From: Sphingosinicella xenopeptidilytica
Lineage (GTDB): Bacteria > Pseudomonadota > Alphaproteobacteria > Sphingomonadales > Sphingomonadaceae
Reading direction: 5' to 3'
NCBI RefSeq assembly: GCF_042676985.1
Contig: NZ_JBHTIK010000005.1
Span: 806,001-870,000, forward strand
Length of the DNA: 64,000 nucleotides
This document shows, piece by piece, positions 17,490 through 25,387 of the stretch. A program made the translations under genes and the position numbers. The notes beneath the pieces were generated by a model that searched no databases, had not been told where the DNA came from, and saw only the letters and a list, made by a program, of their open reading frames with translations. Within the stretch, counting starts at the first letter, position 1, and each line of letters begins with the position of its first letter.

Positions 17490-17995
17490 CTTTATCTCCC
17501 CGAGCTAAACCTTCTTGACAATTTTGCTCACACATTGCCGTCGCGCTCTGCGATCAAACTCGCGGTGGTGCATTGTCCGTCATCGCTTTCAGCGGGTATC
17601 TGACGCCGAGCAGAGCAACCCTAGGGCGGTTCCGCCGCTTCTAATACAGCGAAATCATTATGGCATTGATACGCATCGCTATGCAGGTTTCACCGTGTCA
17701 CCGGCCGAGCGGGCAACGGGACGCTCACCGCGTCAAAATCGCTCTTATCCGTTTGAAAACCCGGCTGCGCTTATCGGCCACATAAGATTTTCATGCGTGT
17801 TTTTCGCCTGAGAGACTGGTAGGTTTCTCTGCGGAGTGAGGGGTGGACACAACAATGATCAGGAAAAGCAAGGTTTCCGCAAGATCTTCTTGGTCGGTGT
17901 GAACTGATGGCTCCTTGGCGGGTAAGTCGGTCCACACCCTTCAATTCGTGGGCCGCGCCACGTTCCAGACCTATCAGTCGATTGGTTCGATCAAA
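17490..17995. other. Divergent intergenic region between SDR and MFS genes
   Basis: No convincing gene is present. The frame of the MFS gene is open from 17915, but family homology starts near 17996. The region includes the element TGTTTTTCG-N13-TAGGTTT at 17798-17826, described separately. Otherwise nothing was recognised. Confidence 0.5.
17798..17826 (+). promoter_or_regulatory. Shared upstream element TGTTTTTCG-N13-TAGGTTT (copy 1)
   Basis: TGTTTTTCG (17798-17806) is followed after exactly 13 bases by TAGGTTT (17820-17826). The same two blocks with the same 13-base spacing occur at 19636-19664 before the MaoC operon. The spacing is compatible with a promoter or a two-block operator. Position relative to the downstream start differs (about 170 bases here, about 20 bases in copy 2). 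Confidence 0.4.
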
Positions 17996-19348
17996 ATGAC
18001 TCAACGTAAGCTGACGTTCGGCCGATGGGGCGTGACCGCGACCCTTTCGATCTGCTTTTTCATGTCCTATGTTGATCGCTTGATCCTTGGGCTTCTGGTC
18101 GAACCGGTTAAGGCCACTTTCCAGGCCAGCGACATTCAGATTGGGCTGCTTTTTGGTGCGACATTCGGTGTCGTCTATGCTCTTGCTGGTATTCCCATTG
18201 GCTTTGTAGTTGATAGAGGCAATCGGAAATGGCTCGTGGTCTGTGGCTTGACCGTCTGGAGCTTGCTGACGGTTTTAGCGGGATTTGCAACTGCGCTGCA
18301 ATGGTTGTTCATTTGCAGGATCGGAGTAGCAATCGGCGAGGCAACCTTGTCTCCTGCCGCCACGTCGATCATTTCGGATTTATTTTCTCCAAAGACAAGA
18401 GCCCTTCCGATTTCTGTTTTCTTCGCATCCGGCATGATAGGTGCTGGCGGCTCGTTCATCGTCGGGGGCGCGGTGGTTGCTGCAATGACCGCATTGATTG
18501 CATCGGGAATGATGCCGAGCTGGGCTGAACCCTGGCGCTTGACGTTCATCGCGGTCGGCGTACCCGGCCTTCTGCTCGCGATGCTTATGATATTCGTGAT
18601 ACGCGAGCCGAAAAGAACCGGGGTCGATGCGAATGACAAGGCTTCTGGGGTGCGGGAGTTGCTGTCCCTGGTTACAGGCCGATGGTGGGGCATGGGGGCG
18701 TTTTTTCTTGCGATGGCCTTTTCACAGCTCGCGCCTGCATCGATCGCCGCGTGGGTGCCGACCATCCTGCAGCGCGATTATGGCTATAGCATCGCTGAAG
18801 CCGGTTTGACGCTCGGGCTGACTCAACTCGTCACGGCGCCTACCGGCCAAATTATCCTTGGCGCGCTCGCCGGTGCCCTGTTCAGACGGCTGCAACGAGG
18901 TGTAGCATTCGTCCTTGTCTGTGCGATTGCCATCACGGCAGCGACGCTTGTCTATGCTATGCTGCCTCTGGCTGCTAACTCGGCGCAACTACTCGTCTTT
19001 TTGGGTGTCGCGATATTTTCGTCAATCGGCATCACATCCATTCCGCCGATCGCGGTCGGTCTGCTCTTGCCAAATCGCATGCGCGGTTCATCGATCGCCG
19101 CTTACTATCTCGTGATTGCGCTTCTAGGAGTTGGCGTGGGCCCGGTGTTGCTCCCCTGGATCGCCAGCTTCATGCCGGAGGGGCCTGGAACTTACGCGCG
19201 AGCAATGGCCCTGATGGGGGGATTTAGCGGCGTGGCGTCGTTGGTCCTGTGTATCGTCGCTATGGTCGGCTTGCGTCGTCGCGTAGAGACGCAGGTGTCC
19301 GGCGAGGACTATGGCGACCAGGCCGAGGTCAGGCCTGCGAACGCGTGA
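17996..19348 (+). CDS. MFS transporter (spinster-like group)
   Basis: A 450-residue inner-membrane carrier with about 12 hydrophobic helices. Helix 1 reads TATLSICFFMSYVDRLILGL, followed by VEPVKATFQASDIQIGLLFG and the loop motif GIPIGFVVDRGNRK. This is the same spinster-like signature as in the carriers at 13324, 32057 and 42605. ATG 17996 (MTQRKLTFGRWG) is chosen because the longer frame back to 17915 adds polar residues unlike the family N-terminus. It is followed by the MaoC pair after 336 bases. Its substrate is unknown. Confidence 0.87.
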   Translation: MTQRKLTFGRWGVTATLSICFFMSYVDRLILGLLVEPVKATFQASDIQIGLLFGATFGVVYALAGIPIGFVVDRGNRKWLVVCGLTVWSLLTVLAGFATALQWLFICRIGVAIGEATLSPAATSIISDLFSPKTRALPISVFFASGMIGAGGSFIVGGAVVAAMTALIASGMMPSWAEPWRLTFIAVGVPGLLLAMLMIFVIREPKRTGVDANDKASGVRELLSLVTGRWWGMGAFFLAMAFSQLAPASIAAWVPTILQRDYGYSIAEAGLTLGLTQLVTAPTGQIILGALAGALFRRLQRGVAFVLVCAIAITAATLVYAMLPLAANSAQLLVFLGVAIFSSIGITSIPPIAVGLLLPNRMRGSSIAAYYLVIALLGVGVGPVLLPWIASFMPEGPGTYARAMALMGGFSGVASLVLCIVAMVGLRRRVETQVSGEDYGDQAEVRPANA

Positions 19349-19684
19349 AGTCTTTCGCACGCAAATTCCGGGCCTGCCGGTCGAGCCTGGGCCAGCTATT
19401 CACAAGAAGCTCCCCGGAGCCGAAATTACGTTGAGGGGCGGACCCAAATACCCGGCATCATTGCCGTCGTGGCGCTGGTGTACGTAGCGACGAGGCTCCT
19501 GAGCCCATTTCGCCACGCTTGCTCCGCACAGCCTAAAAATGTCTGAAGTTTTGGATTGCGCATCGGGCGAAGTGTTGCGCCAAGGCACCGTCATCAACCA
19601 GCATGAGCTTATCGACGGCATAAGGGTTTCGTGCCTGTTTTTCGTCGCGCGCATTGATAGGTTTCCTCTCCAGAGAGGATCGCC
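19349..19684. other. Intergenic region before the MaoC-SDR operon
   Basis: No gene was recognised in these 336 bases; the short open frames on both strands have no family motif. The 3' part holds the second copy of the TGTTTTTCG-N13-TAGGTTT element. The ribosome site AGAGAGGA just before the ATG at 19685 lies inside a near-palindrome, CCTCTCCAGAGAGG (19665-19678), which could mask it. Confidence 0.45.
19636..19664 (+). promoter_or_regulatory. Shared upstream element TGTTTTTCG-N13-TAGGTTT (copy 2)
   Basis: TGTTTTTCG (19636-19644) and TAGGTTT (19658-19664) are separated by 13 bases, identical in both blocks and in spacing to the copy at 17798-17826. The element ends about 20 bases before the first gene of the MaoC-MaoC-SDR operon. 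This suggests common control of that operon and the MFS gene. Confidence 0.4.
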
Positions 19685-20122
19685 ATGGAAGAATTGGGGT
19701 CACTGGGTCATGCCCAGCGCAAAATCCGCGTTGAACTCGGTCAGTTGAAGCTTTTTGCCAAGGCGATCGGCGAAACAAATCCAATCTATTTCGAGGCGGC
19801 GGCGGCCGAGGCCGCCGGTCTGCCGGCCCCGTTGGCGCCGCCTACCTTCTCCTATTCGTTGGCTCTCCTGGCCTTCGATTCCGAAAGCTTGTCAGAATGC
19901 CTCGGCATCGATCGCGCCCGGCTGCTCCACGGCGAGCAGACTTTCGAATATTTTGAACCTGTTTATGCCCAGGACGTGCTCTTGCTACGGCGCAACGTCG
20001 TGGACCGGTATGAAAAGAAGGGCGGCAAACTTTCGTTCGTCGTCATCGACACCGAAGCCACCAACCAGCGAAACGAACTCTGCGTCCGATCGCGGATGGT
20101 TGGCGTCATTCAAAATCCATGA
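19685..20122 (+). CDS. MaoC-like hot-dog protein, FAS1-DH N-terminal type
   Basis: A 145-residue single hot-dog protein. It matches the N-terminal MaoC-like half: VELGQLKLFAKAIGETNPIY, the proline-rich LPAPLAPPTFSYSL and GEQTFEYFEPVYAQD. The position of the catalytic histidine is occupied by Tyr (GETNPIY), so it is unlikely to be an active hydratase alone. The stop overlaps the start of a second MaoC-like gene by ATGA, and that protein keeps the catalytic D..H pair. Two-gene MaoC hydratases of this kind act as heteromers on bulky enoyl-CoA substrates (for example in steroid side-chain degradation), and I infer the same here. Confidence 0.82.
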   Translation: MEELGSLGHAQRKIRVELGQLKLFAKAIGETNPIYFEAAAAEAAGLPAPLAPPTFSYSLALLAFDSESLSECLGIDRARLLHGEQTFEYFEPVYAQDVLLLRRNVVDRYEKKGGKLSFVVIDTEATNQRNELCVRSRMVGVIQNP

Positions 20123-20571
20123 CGCGGGTCCAGAAAGGCTTTATGTCTGAAGATACTCTGCCGAAGTCGCCGGTACCTTTATCCGCTGGCGCCTTCAGCC
20201 GGGCACAGCTCGCGCTATTCGCTGGTGGCTCGGGTGACCACAATCCTATCCATATCGATATCGATGTTGCCAAAGAAAAAGGCTTCGATGACGTCATTGT
20301 GCCGGGAATGCTTGTCATGGCGCAATTGGGTAGACAACTCAGTGATTGGGCGGGACCGTCCGGCATTCGGCGTTGGAATGTACGATTCATGTCTATCACG
20401 CCCGTTTTGTCTTCAGCCACATGTTTCACGGAAGTCCGCGGAGAGGTCGAGTTCGCCGGGGAAATCTGTCTTCGGGTCGCTTTGTGGGCCGAGGTCGAGG
20501 GCGTGGGCGAGGTCGTGCGAGGCGAAGCAATCGTGTCGAAACGACAAATATCGAAAAGGAAATTTGCGTGA
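20119..20571 (+). CDS. MaoC-like enoyl-CoA hydratase, catalytic subunit
   Basis: A 150-residue hot-dog protein with the MaoC hydratase motif intact: FAGGSGDHNPIHIDIDVAKE (catalytic D and H) and then FDDVIVPGMLVMAQLGRQL. It starts inside the stop of the previous MaoC-like gene (ATGA) and its own stop overlaps the GTG start of the next SDR (GTGA). The three are therefore translationally coupled. Together with the preceding non-catalytic hot-dog it probably forms a heteromeric hydratase that adds water to an enoyl-CoA, with the SDR oxidising the resulting 3-hydroxy group. Confidence 0.85.
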   Translation: MTRVQKGFMSEDTLPKSPVPLSAGAFSRAQLALFAGGSGDHNPIHIDIDVAKEKGFDDVIVPGMLVMAQLGRQLSDWAGPSGIRRWNVRFMSITPVLSSATCFTEVRGEVEFAGEICLRVALWAEVEGVGEVVRGEAIVSKRQISKRKFA

Positions 20572-21377
20572 GCGCGGCGGGGCGACTTCAGAACAAGGTG
20601 GCCATCGTCACGGGCGCGGCGTCCGGCATAGGAGCGGCGATCTCTGAACTTTTCGCGCAACAGGGTGCGCGTGTCATCCTCGCGGATGTGTCTGCCCAAG
20701 GGCAGGTGTATGCGCAAACTCTTGGGCCCGCAGCACGGTTCGTTCGTCATGATGTGGCCGATGAGGAAGGATGGCGGGCGCTTACTGATGACGTCCTCGA
20801 GCGGGAAGGGCGGCTCGACATTCTCGTGAACAATGCGGGCATCGGCAATGCGCCGCATCCATCGACCCCGGATGTCGGGCTTCTAGACGATTGGCGACAG
20901 ATGCAGCGCGTGAATGGCGAGGGAACGTTTCTCGGGTGCAAATATGGGATCGCCGCAATGCGCACATCGGGCGGCGGGTCGATCATTAACATGTCGTCCA
21001 TAGCTTCGGCGACGCCGACTGCAATGAATGCAGCTTATGGGTTCTCCAAAGCAGGAGTCGCTCAGTTCACGCGGTCGGTCGCACAGTTCGGCGCGCCGCT
21101 ACGCATCCGGTGCAACTCCGTCCACCCCGGCTACACCGCAACACCGATCTTGCAGGGACTTTTCGACAAGATCGAGCAGGATATGGAAATCCCCGCCGAA
21201 AAGGCACGCCAGAAGTTGGAGGACCTCGTCCCGCTCGGACGCCTGGGCGAGGCATCGGACGTGGCATATGGCGTTCTCTATTTTGCTTCTGAAGAATCCC
21301 GCCACGTCACCGGAGCACAGCTCGTCATTGATGGCGGCTCTACGCTCGGCAAGCCGGCCATGACAATTGGTGAGTGA
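20568..21377 (+). CDS. SDR-family oxidoreductase coupled to the MaoC hydratase
   Basis: A 269-residue classical SDR: KVAIVTGAASGIGAA at the N-terminus, DILVNNAGIGN, the active-site MSSIASATPTAMNAAYGFSK with the YxxxK pair, and GAQLVIDGGSTL at the end. The GTG start at 20568 overlaps the preceding stop, which supports this start over the longer open frame from 20346. Coupling to the MaoC pair suggests a 3-hydroxyacyl-CoA dehydrogenase-like step. Coenzyme choice cannot be fixed by eye; an acidic residue after the second beta strand (LADVS) favours NAD. Confidence 0.88.
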   Translation: MSAAGRLQNKVAIVTGAASGIGAAISELFAQQGARVILADVSAQGQVYAQTLGPAARFVRHDVADEEGWRALTDDVLEREGRLDILVNNAGIGNAPHPSTPDVGLLDDWRQMQRVNGEGTFLGCKYGIAAMRTSGGGSIINMSSIASATPTAMNAAYGFSKAGVAQFTRSVAQFGAPLRIRCNSVHPGYTATPILQGLFDKIEQDMEIPAEKARQKLEDLVPLGRLGEASDVAYGVLYFASEESRHVTGAQLVIDGGSTLGKPAMTIGE

Positions 21378-21438
21378 AGTATCGCTGTCGAAGACAGTGC
21401 AGAACGGCAGGGCATAAGGCCAGCAGGCGGTTGAAGGA

Positions 21439-21455
21439 GAACCAGGAACTGGTTC
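21439..21455. promoter_or_regulatory. Perfect palindrome GAACCAG-GAA-CTGGTTC
   Basis: Seven-base arms GAACCAG (21439-21445) and CTGGTTC (21449-21455) around a 3-base centre. It lies 62 bases after the SDR stop and about 225 bases before the hydratase gene. The symmetry suits a dimeric repressor such as a TetR, GntR or MarR protein, but none is encoded next to it. Confidence 0.4.
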
Positions 21456-21600
21456 GGCTTTCACGCGACCTCAAATCTGAACGAAGGAGAGCCGCAAGTG
21501 GCTATGACATTGATAAAAAAAAGCGCTGATGTCGAGCGATGCGGCGCCGGATAGGGTCGCCAGACCGTAACTAAACTCAAGTTCGCAACAGCAAGTATTG

Positions 21601-21627
21601 TTCTCGAGATTCTCGAAGGGTTCTCGA
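21601..21627 (+). repeat. Three direct repeats of TTCTCGA
   Basis: TTCTCGA occurs at 21601-21607, 21610-21616 and 21621-21627, spaced 9 and 11 bases apart, about 55 bases before the hydratase start. The near-helical-turn spacing would place a bound protein on one face of the DNA. No function is known. Confidence 0.5.
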
Positions 21628-21680
21628 TGGAAACGTGCTCATAAATCTTTCGGATTCAGCGCAGCTAATTAGGTGTCTGT

Positions 21681-22448
21681 ATGGAAAATAGTCAGGCTGT
21701 CGAGGCCGCAAATCTCATTGCTTCTCTCTATCGTGGCGAGCTCTCGCTGGAGAGGTTACCGGAATCCTGCCGTCCGCAATCCATCGCCGACGCACAGCAA
21801 ATCCTCAACGAGCTGGCTGGCAGCCTGGGCCGTCCCGTACAGGGCTATAAGTGCTATTTCCCCTTCAAGGCGACGCAGCCGAACCTGTTCGCGCCGATCT
21901 TCAACATCTTGCCCAGCGGCGCAGCAATTACGCCAGAGGTTGCGAATCTTCATCTCATCGAGCCCGAAATCCTCTTTCGGGCCGAGCGCGATCTGCCGCC
22001 CCGCGACGAACCCTATAGCTATGAGGAGGTTGCAAGCGCGTTTGTGGCCGTGCCGGCCTTCGAGTTTCTAGCAACGCGCTTCAGCGGCGACTTTACAAGC
22101 CTGCTTGGACAGAAGGACCCGCAGATTTATGCCGACAATACGCTGAGCGGAGGCTTTGTCGTCGGCCAGGCCAATCCGAACTGGCGTGCTCTCGACTTCC
22201 TGAGGATGCGGATCGTCACGACCTTCGGCGGCAAGGTCGTTTCCGATGAGACGGGGGGGCATCCGGTAAAGGATCCGTTCATCCTCATCTACGTTGGTGT
22301 CAATCTGCTTCGGTCTTTGCAAGGTGTCAAAAAAAATCAGGTCCTGGCGACGCTCTCTCCGACGGGACTCCTCACTGCCGAGAAAGGTGTCGAGATCGTC
22401 GCAGAGTTCGAAGGTTTCGGTAGGGTCGAGACCTCTTACGCATTCTGA
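21681..22448 (+). CDS. 2-keto-4-pentenoate hydratase / FAH-family protein
   Basis: A 255-residue protein of the fumarylacetoacetate hydrolase superfamily, closest in layout to 2-hydroxypenta-2,4-dienoate hydratases (MhpD/BphH/XylJ). Visible features are ADAQQILNELAGSLGRPVQG, the core LHLIEPEILFRAERDL with the metal-binding glutamates, FEFLATRFSGDF and the C-terminal LATLSPTGLLTAEKGVEIVAE. It begins with a short spacer before an SDR gene (14 bases) and probably shares its transcript. The family usually hydrates a dienoate from meta-cleavage of an aromatic ring, but no ring-cleavage dioxygenase is visible in the window, so another diketo or enol substrate is possible. Confidence 0.78.
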   Translation: MENSQAVEAANLIASLYRGELSLERLPESCRPQSIADAQQILNELAGSLGRPVQGYKCYFPFKATQPNLFAPIFNILPSGAAITPEVANLHLIEPEILFRAERDLPPRDEPYSYEEVASAFVAVPAFEFLATRFSGDFTSLLGQKDPQIYADNTLSGGFVVGQANPNWRALDFLRMRIVTTFGGKVVSDETGGHPVKDPFILIYVGVNLLRSLQGVKKNQVLATLSPTGLLTAEKGVEIVAEFEGFGRVETSYAF

Positions 22449-22462
22449 ATCACAGCAATATC

Positions 22463-23296
22463 ATGGTGGAATTGATGGATTTGCAGGGCAAGACCGCGAT
22501 TGTTACTGGCGGCGGCACCGGGATTGGTGAAGCCGTATCGTTGAAACTTGCGGCGCGAGGCGCCAATGTGATCATCAATTATCGATCGAGTGCCATGGAA
22601 GCAGAAGAGGCTGCCGAGCGCTGCCAGCGGCTTGGCGTCAAAGCGGTCGCTGCCAAGGGCGATGTGGGTGAGGACCGAGATTGCCGGGCACTCGCGCACA
22701 TTGCGCAAGAGCTCGGCGGATCGATCGACATGCTGGTCAACAATGCCGGCACTACCAAATTTGCCGCGCATTCCGATCTAGACGCGCTTTCGGCAGATGA
22801 CTTCCTCTCGATCTATCGCACCAATCTAGTCGGTGCTTATCAGATGATTCGAGCAGTGACGCCTGCCATGAAAGCGGCGGGGAGGGGATCTGTCGTCAAT
22901 ATCGCCTCAATCGCGGGCCTGTTTGGCGGCGGATCTTCGACTGCTTATTCCTCATCAAAAGGTGCACTGATCAATCTCACGAAAACGATGGCGCGTGCCC
23001 TGGCACCGACAATCAGAGTGAATGTCGTCTGCCCGGGTTTCATCGCGACTCGCTGGTACGAGAACCGGCTTCCGCCGGCGGAATATCAGGCTCTTTTACG
23101 GCGTATGATCGATGTTCTGCCGCTCAGGCACTCTGGAACGGCCGAGGAAGTCGCCGATGGCGTCATATTTCTGCTGGCAGAAGGCGCCAATCTGGTGACG
23201 GGAGAGACCCTCATCATGGACAGCGGCGCCCATTTGGAACTTGCCATGTCGCGTGCCGGTGCTGCCGCTTCAGTGGTTAAACATCCATTAGAGTGA
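22463..23296 (+). CDS. SDR-family oxidoreductase
   Basis: A 277-residue classical SDR with TAIVTGGGTGIGEA, a following INYRSS that favours NADP, MLVNNAGTTKF, the catalytic SIAGLFGGGSSTAYSSSK (YxxxK) and VTGETLIMDSGAHL near the end. The FabG-like pattern fits oxidation or reduction of a hydroxyacyl or cyclic alcohol intermediate. It follows the FAH-type hydratase by 14 bases. Its 3' end overlaps the converging lysR gene by 20 bases. An internal ATG at 22475 is an alternative start. Confidence 0.87.
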   Translation: MVELMDLQGKTAIVTGGGTGIGEAVSLKLAARGANVIINYRSSAMEAEEAAERCQRLGVKAVAAKGDVGEDRDCRALAHIAQELGGSIDMLVNNAGTTKFAAHSDLDALSADDFLSIYRTNLVGAYQMIRAVTPAMKAAGRGSVVNIASIAGLFGGGSSTAYSSSKGALINLTKTMARALAPTIRVNVVCPGFIATRWYENRLPPAEYQALLRRMIDVLPLRHSGTAEEVADGVIFLLAEGANLVTGETLIMDSGAHLELAMSRAGAAASVVKHPLE

Positions 23297-24191
23297 CCGC
23301 CGGCCACTCGCCGGATGCGACTTTCGGCTTCATGGTCTCGCGCAAGAGCGTGTCAAACACGTCGATCGCGGCCGTCCTCGGACGCGTCTTCAATCGGCCG
23401 AAGGTCCAGACCGTTGTCAGTCCTTCGATGCGGGTGGCTTTAACATTGTGGCCGCGCAGGGTCAGTGCACATCCGGGCATCACGACATATCCAAGGCCGG
23501 CTTCGACCAGATCAAGTAGCATCGAAGAACTCGTCTCGATGACAGTGTTCACCGTGAGACCGTGACGGGACAGCCTCTGGTGCATGCGCTTGAGGCTCAC
23601 GGTGGCATTGTGCTGACGGATGATCGGCCTGTATGCAAGCTCAGTCATCGGCACATGGTCAATATCGCGCAGATCGGAGTCCATCGGCCCAAAAAGGAAA
23701 CGGTTGTCGTTGGCCAGAACACGTGTCTCGATCTCAGCGTCATCCTCCAACAAAGTAAGGACCGCAGCGTCGATATATCGTGATTTGAGCATTCCCTCGA
23801 GGGTTTCGCTGGAGTCGATGATGCATCTAATGCGGACATCAGGATGTAACTCGCGAAAACGGGCAAGCACCTCCACGGCCATTTGTGACCATGCATATGG
23901 CAAGCCGACCGACAATGAGCCTTGCGGCTGTGTTTCGCGCGCTGCCAGCTCATCCGCAAGATCTTCGATCTGGGCGATCAGAATTGCTGCCCGCTCGGTA
24001 ACGAGACGTCCCGCTTCGGTCAGCTGGACACCGCGTCCATGGCGCATCAGAAGCTTCGCCTGCAGCTCGTCTTCCAGCAAGGCGATATGGCGCGTAAGTG
24101 CGGGCTGGGTGAGATGCAATTCGGCGGCAGCACGCGTTACGTTGCCGTACTCGGCGACTTTGAGGAAATAGCGCAAGCTTCGGATGTTCAC
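23277..24191 (-). CDS. LysR-family regulator (copy A of a paralogous pair)
   Basis: A 304-residue LysR regulator. The HTH is MNIRSLRYFLKVAEYGNVTR with AAAELHLTQPALTRHIALLE; the effector domain starts near residue 90 (GSLSVGLPYAWSQ). It is strikingly like the regulator at 59246-60169: both share the 'SLRYFLK.AE.G..TRAA' and 'KLLMRHGRGV.LTE.GRL' patterns and the 'SSETLEGMLKS.Y.D.AVLT' stretch. It is divergent from the crotonase-CMD-ligase genes, while copy B is divergent from the second acyl-CoA ligase. Local control of these genes is therefore likely. The 3' end overlaps the converging SDR. Confidence 0.9.
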   Translation of the reverse strand: MNIRSLRYFLKVAEYGNVTRAAAELHLTQPALTRHIALLEDELQAKLLMRHGRGVQLTEAGRLVTERAAILIAQIEDLADELAARETQPQGSLSVGLPYAWSQMAVEVLARFRELHPDVRIRCIIDSSETLEGMLKSRYIDAAVLTLLEDDAEIETRVLANDNRFLFGPMDSDLRDIDHVPMTELAYRPIIRQHNATVSLKRMHQRLSRHGLTVNTVIETSSSMLLDLVEAGLGYVVMPGCALTLRGHNVKATRIEGLTTVWTFGRLKTRPRTAAIDVFDTLLRETMKPKVASGEWPAVTLMDV

Positions 24192-24218
24192 AGACGTCCC
24201 CCTCCTTTTCTCGTCACG

Positions 24219-24234
24219 ATAACCGATCCGGTAT
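24219..24234. promoter_or_regulatory. Candidate LysR operator (copy A)
   Basis: ATAACCG (24219-24225) and CCGGTAT (24228-24234) form a near-palindrome 27 bases before the lysR start in the lysR/crotonase divergent region. The same half-sites ATAACCG and ATACCGG occur in the matching position before the paralogous lysR/ligase pair (60218-60238). Confidence 0.45.
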
Positions 24235-24481
24235 AAAAGAAAATCATGTTTCTTACCTTATAGGTCGATGGTTGCTGCTGGGGGGCAAGAATTCACCAGG
24301 GCAAAAAACACTCAGCATATCCAAATGCAGCGACTTTTCGGCATTTGGCATGGAGATTTCGGGATTCGGCCAATCAACCCGGCTTGGGGCATGGCTTCGA
24401 TCACGAATTTCGATGTGGTTCCATGTCCGGGCAGGCCATAGCCTAGGGGCTCAATTGATTAGTCGTAGAGAGATCGCCGCC

Positions 24482-25327
24482 ATGGTCGAAATGTCGTCGG
24501 AATATAAATATATACTCATCGACCAGCCGATGCCATTCGTTCAACGTATTACGCTCAACAGACCCGAGAAGCGAAACGCGATGAGCAATGATCTCAGGAT
24601 CGAGCTCTTCAAGGCTTTGGAAGTCGCGGACGTCGACGATAAGGTCCGTGTCATCATCTTGCGAGGTGCGGGTAAATGTTTCTCGTCGGGCTACGATCTT
24701 TCTTTCAAGCGCGACAACTGGCCCTATCATACCTCACGGGGTATTGGCCTTTGGTCGCGTCATGTGGTCGAAGGTTGCTTTCGCATCTGGGATCTCGCCA
24801 AGCCTGTTATTGCGCAGGTGCACGGCTACTGCCTGGCTGGCGGGACTGAGCTCGCTTCCTCCTGTGACCTCGTGTACGTAGCCGAGGATGCCCAGATCGG
24901 CTATCCGCCGGTTCGGATGATGAGCCCGCCCGATAATCAGATCTTTCCCTGGTTAATGGGCATGCGACGTGCAATGGAAATGATGCTTACGGGTGACTAT
25001 CTGACGGGCCTCGAGGCCGTCGAAGCGGGCTTCGCCAATCGAGCCTTTGCCCTAGACAGTCTGGAGGCCGGGGTGCTCACCATGGCCGAGCGGCTGACGA
25101 AGGTGCCACCGGCGCTACAGCAGATGAATAAACGCGCGGTTCACAGGCAGATGGAGATTATGGGAATTCGAGCGGGCGTACGCGCCGGTGCCGAGATTCA
25201 GGCCCAAGCCATCTTCATCCCGGAAGTGAAGGAATATTACGATTCCCTGCGCAAAAACATCACCGAAGCGCTGGATGCCCGCGACGGAAAATACGGTGAT
25301 TATCGGACGACCAATAAGTCTGAATAG
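24482..25327 (+). CDS. Crotonase-family protein (enoyl-CoA hydratase/isomerase-like)
   Basis: A 281-residue crotonase-fold protein. It has ITLNRPEKRNAMSNDLRIEL, the oxyanion-hole segment AGKCFSSGYDLSF and the second oxyanion glycines in VHGYCLAGGTELASSCDLVY. The first catalytic glutamate position is present (AGGTELA). The second, normally Glu in the motif after 'AQIG', is replaced by Pro (AQIGYPPVRMM). It may therefore be an isomerase, a C-C hydrolase or another crotonase rather than a standard hydratase. The ATG at 24482 is chosen because the long upstream open frame lacks family sequence. The CMD-like gene and acyl-CoA ligase follow on the same strand. Confidence 0.85.
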   Translation: MVEMSSEYKYILIDQPMPFVQRITLNRPEKRNAMSNDLRIELFKALEVADVDDKVRVIILRGAGKCFSSGYDLSFKRDNWPYHTSRGIGLWSRHVVEGCFRIWDLAKPVIAQVHGYCLAGGTELASSCDLVYVAEDAQIGYPPVRMMSPPDNQIFPWLMGMRRAMEMMLTGDYLTGLEAVEAGFANRAFALDSLEAGVLTMAERLTKVPPALQQMNKRAVHRQMEIMGIRAGVRAGAEIQAQAIFIPEVKEYYDSLRKNITEALDARDGKYGDYRTTNKSE

Positions 25328-25387
25328 TATTGTGGCGGCCGCGTGCTGGCCGGAGTTCAACGACCGGATGATGCAGGATCAAAGACG

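Larger units (their letters stand above)
21378..21680. other. Intergenic region with palindrome and TTCTCGA repeats
   Basis: No full-size gene. The region contains a perfect palindrome at 21439-21455, a possible 18-codon leader frame with AAGGAG upstream (21498-21554, GTG start), and three copies of TTCTCGA at 21601-21627. The concentration of structured elements points to regulation of the hydratase operon that follows. Confidence 0.5.
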
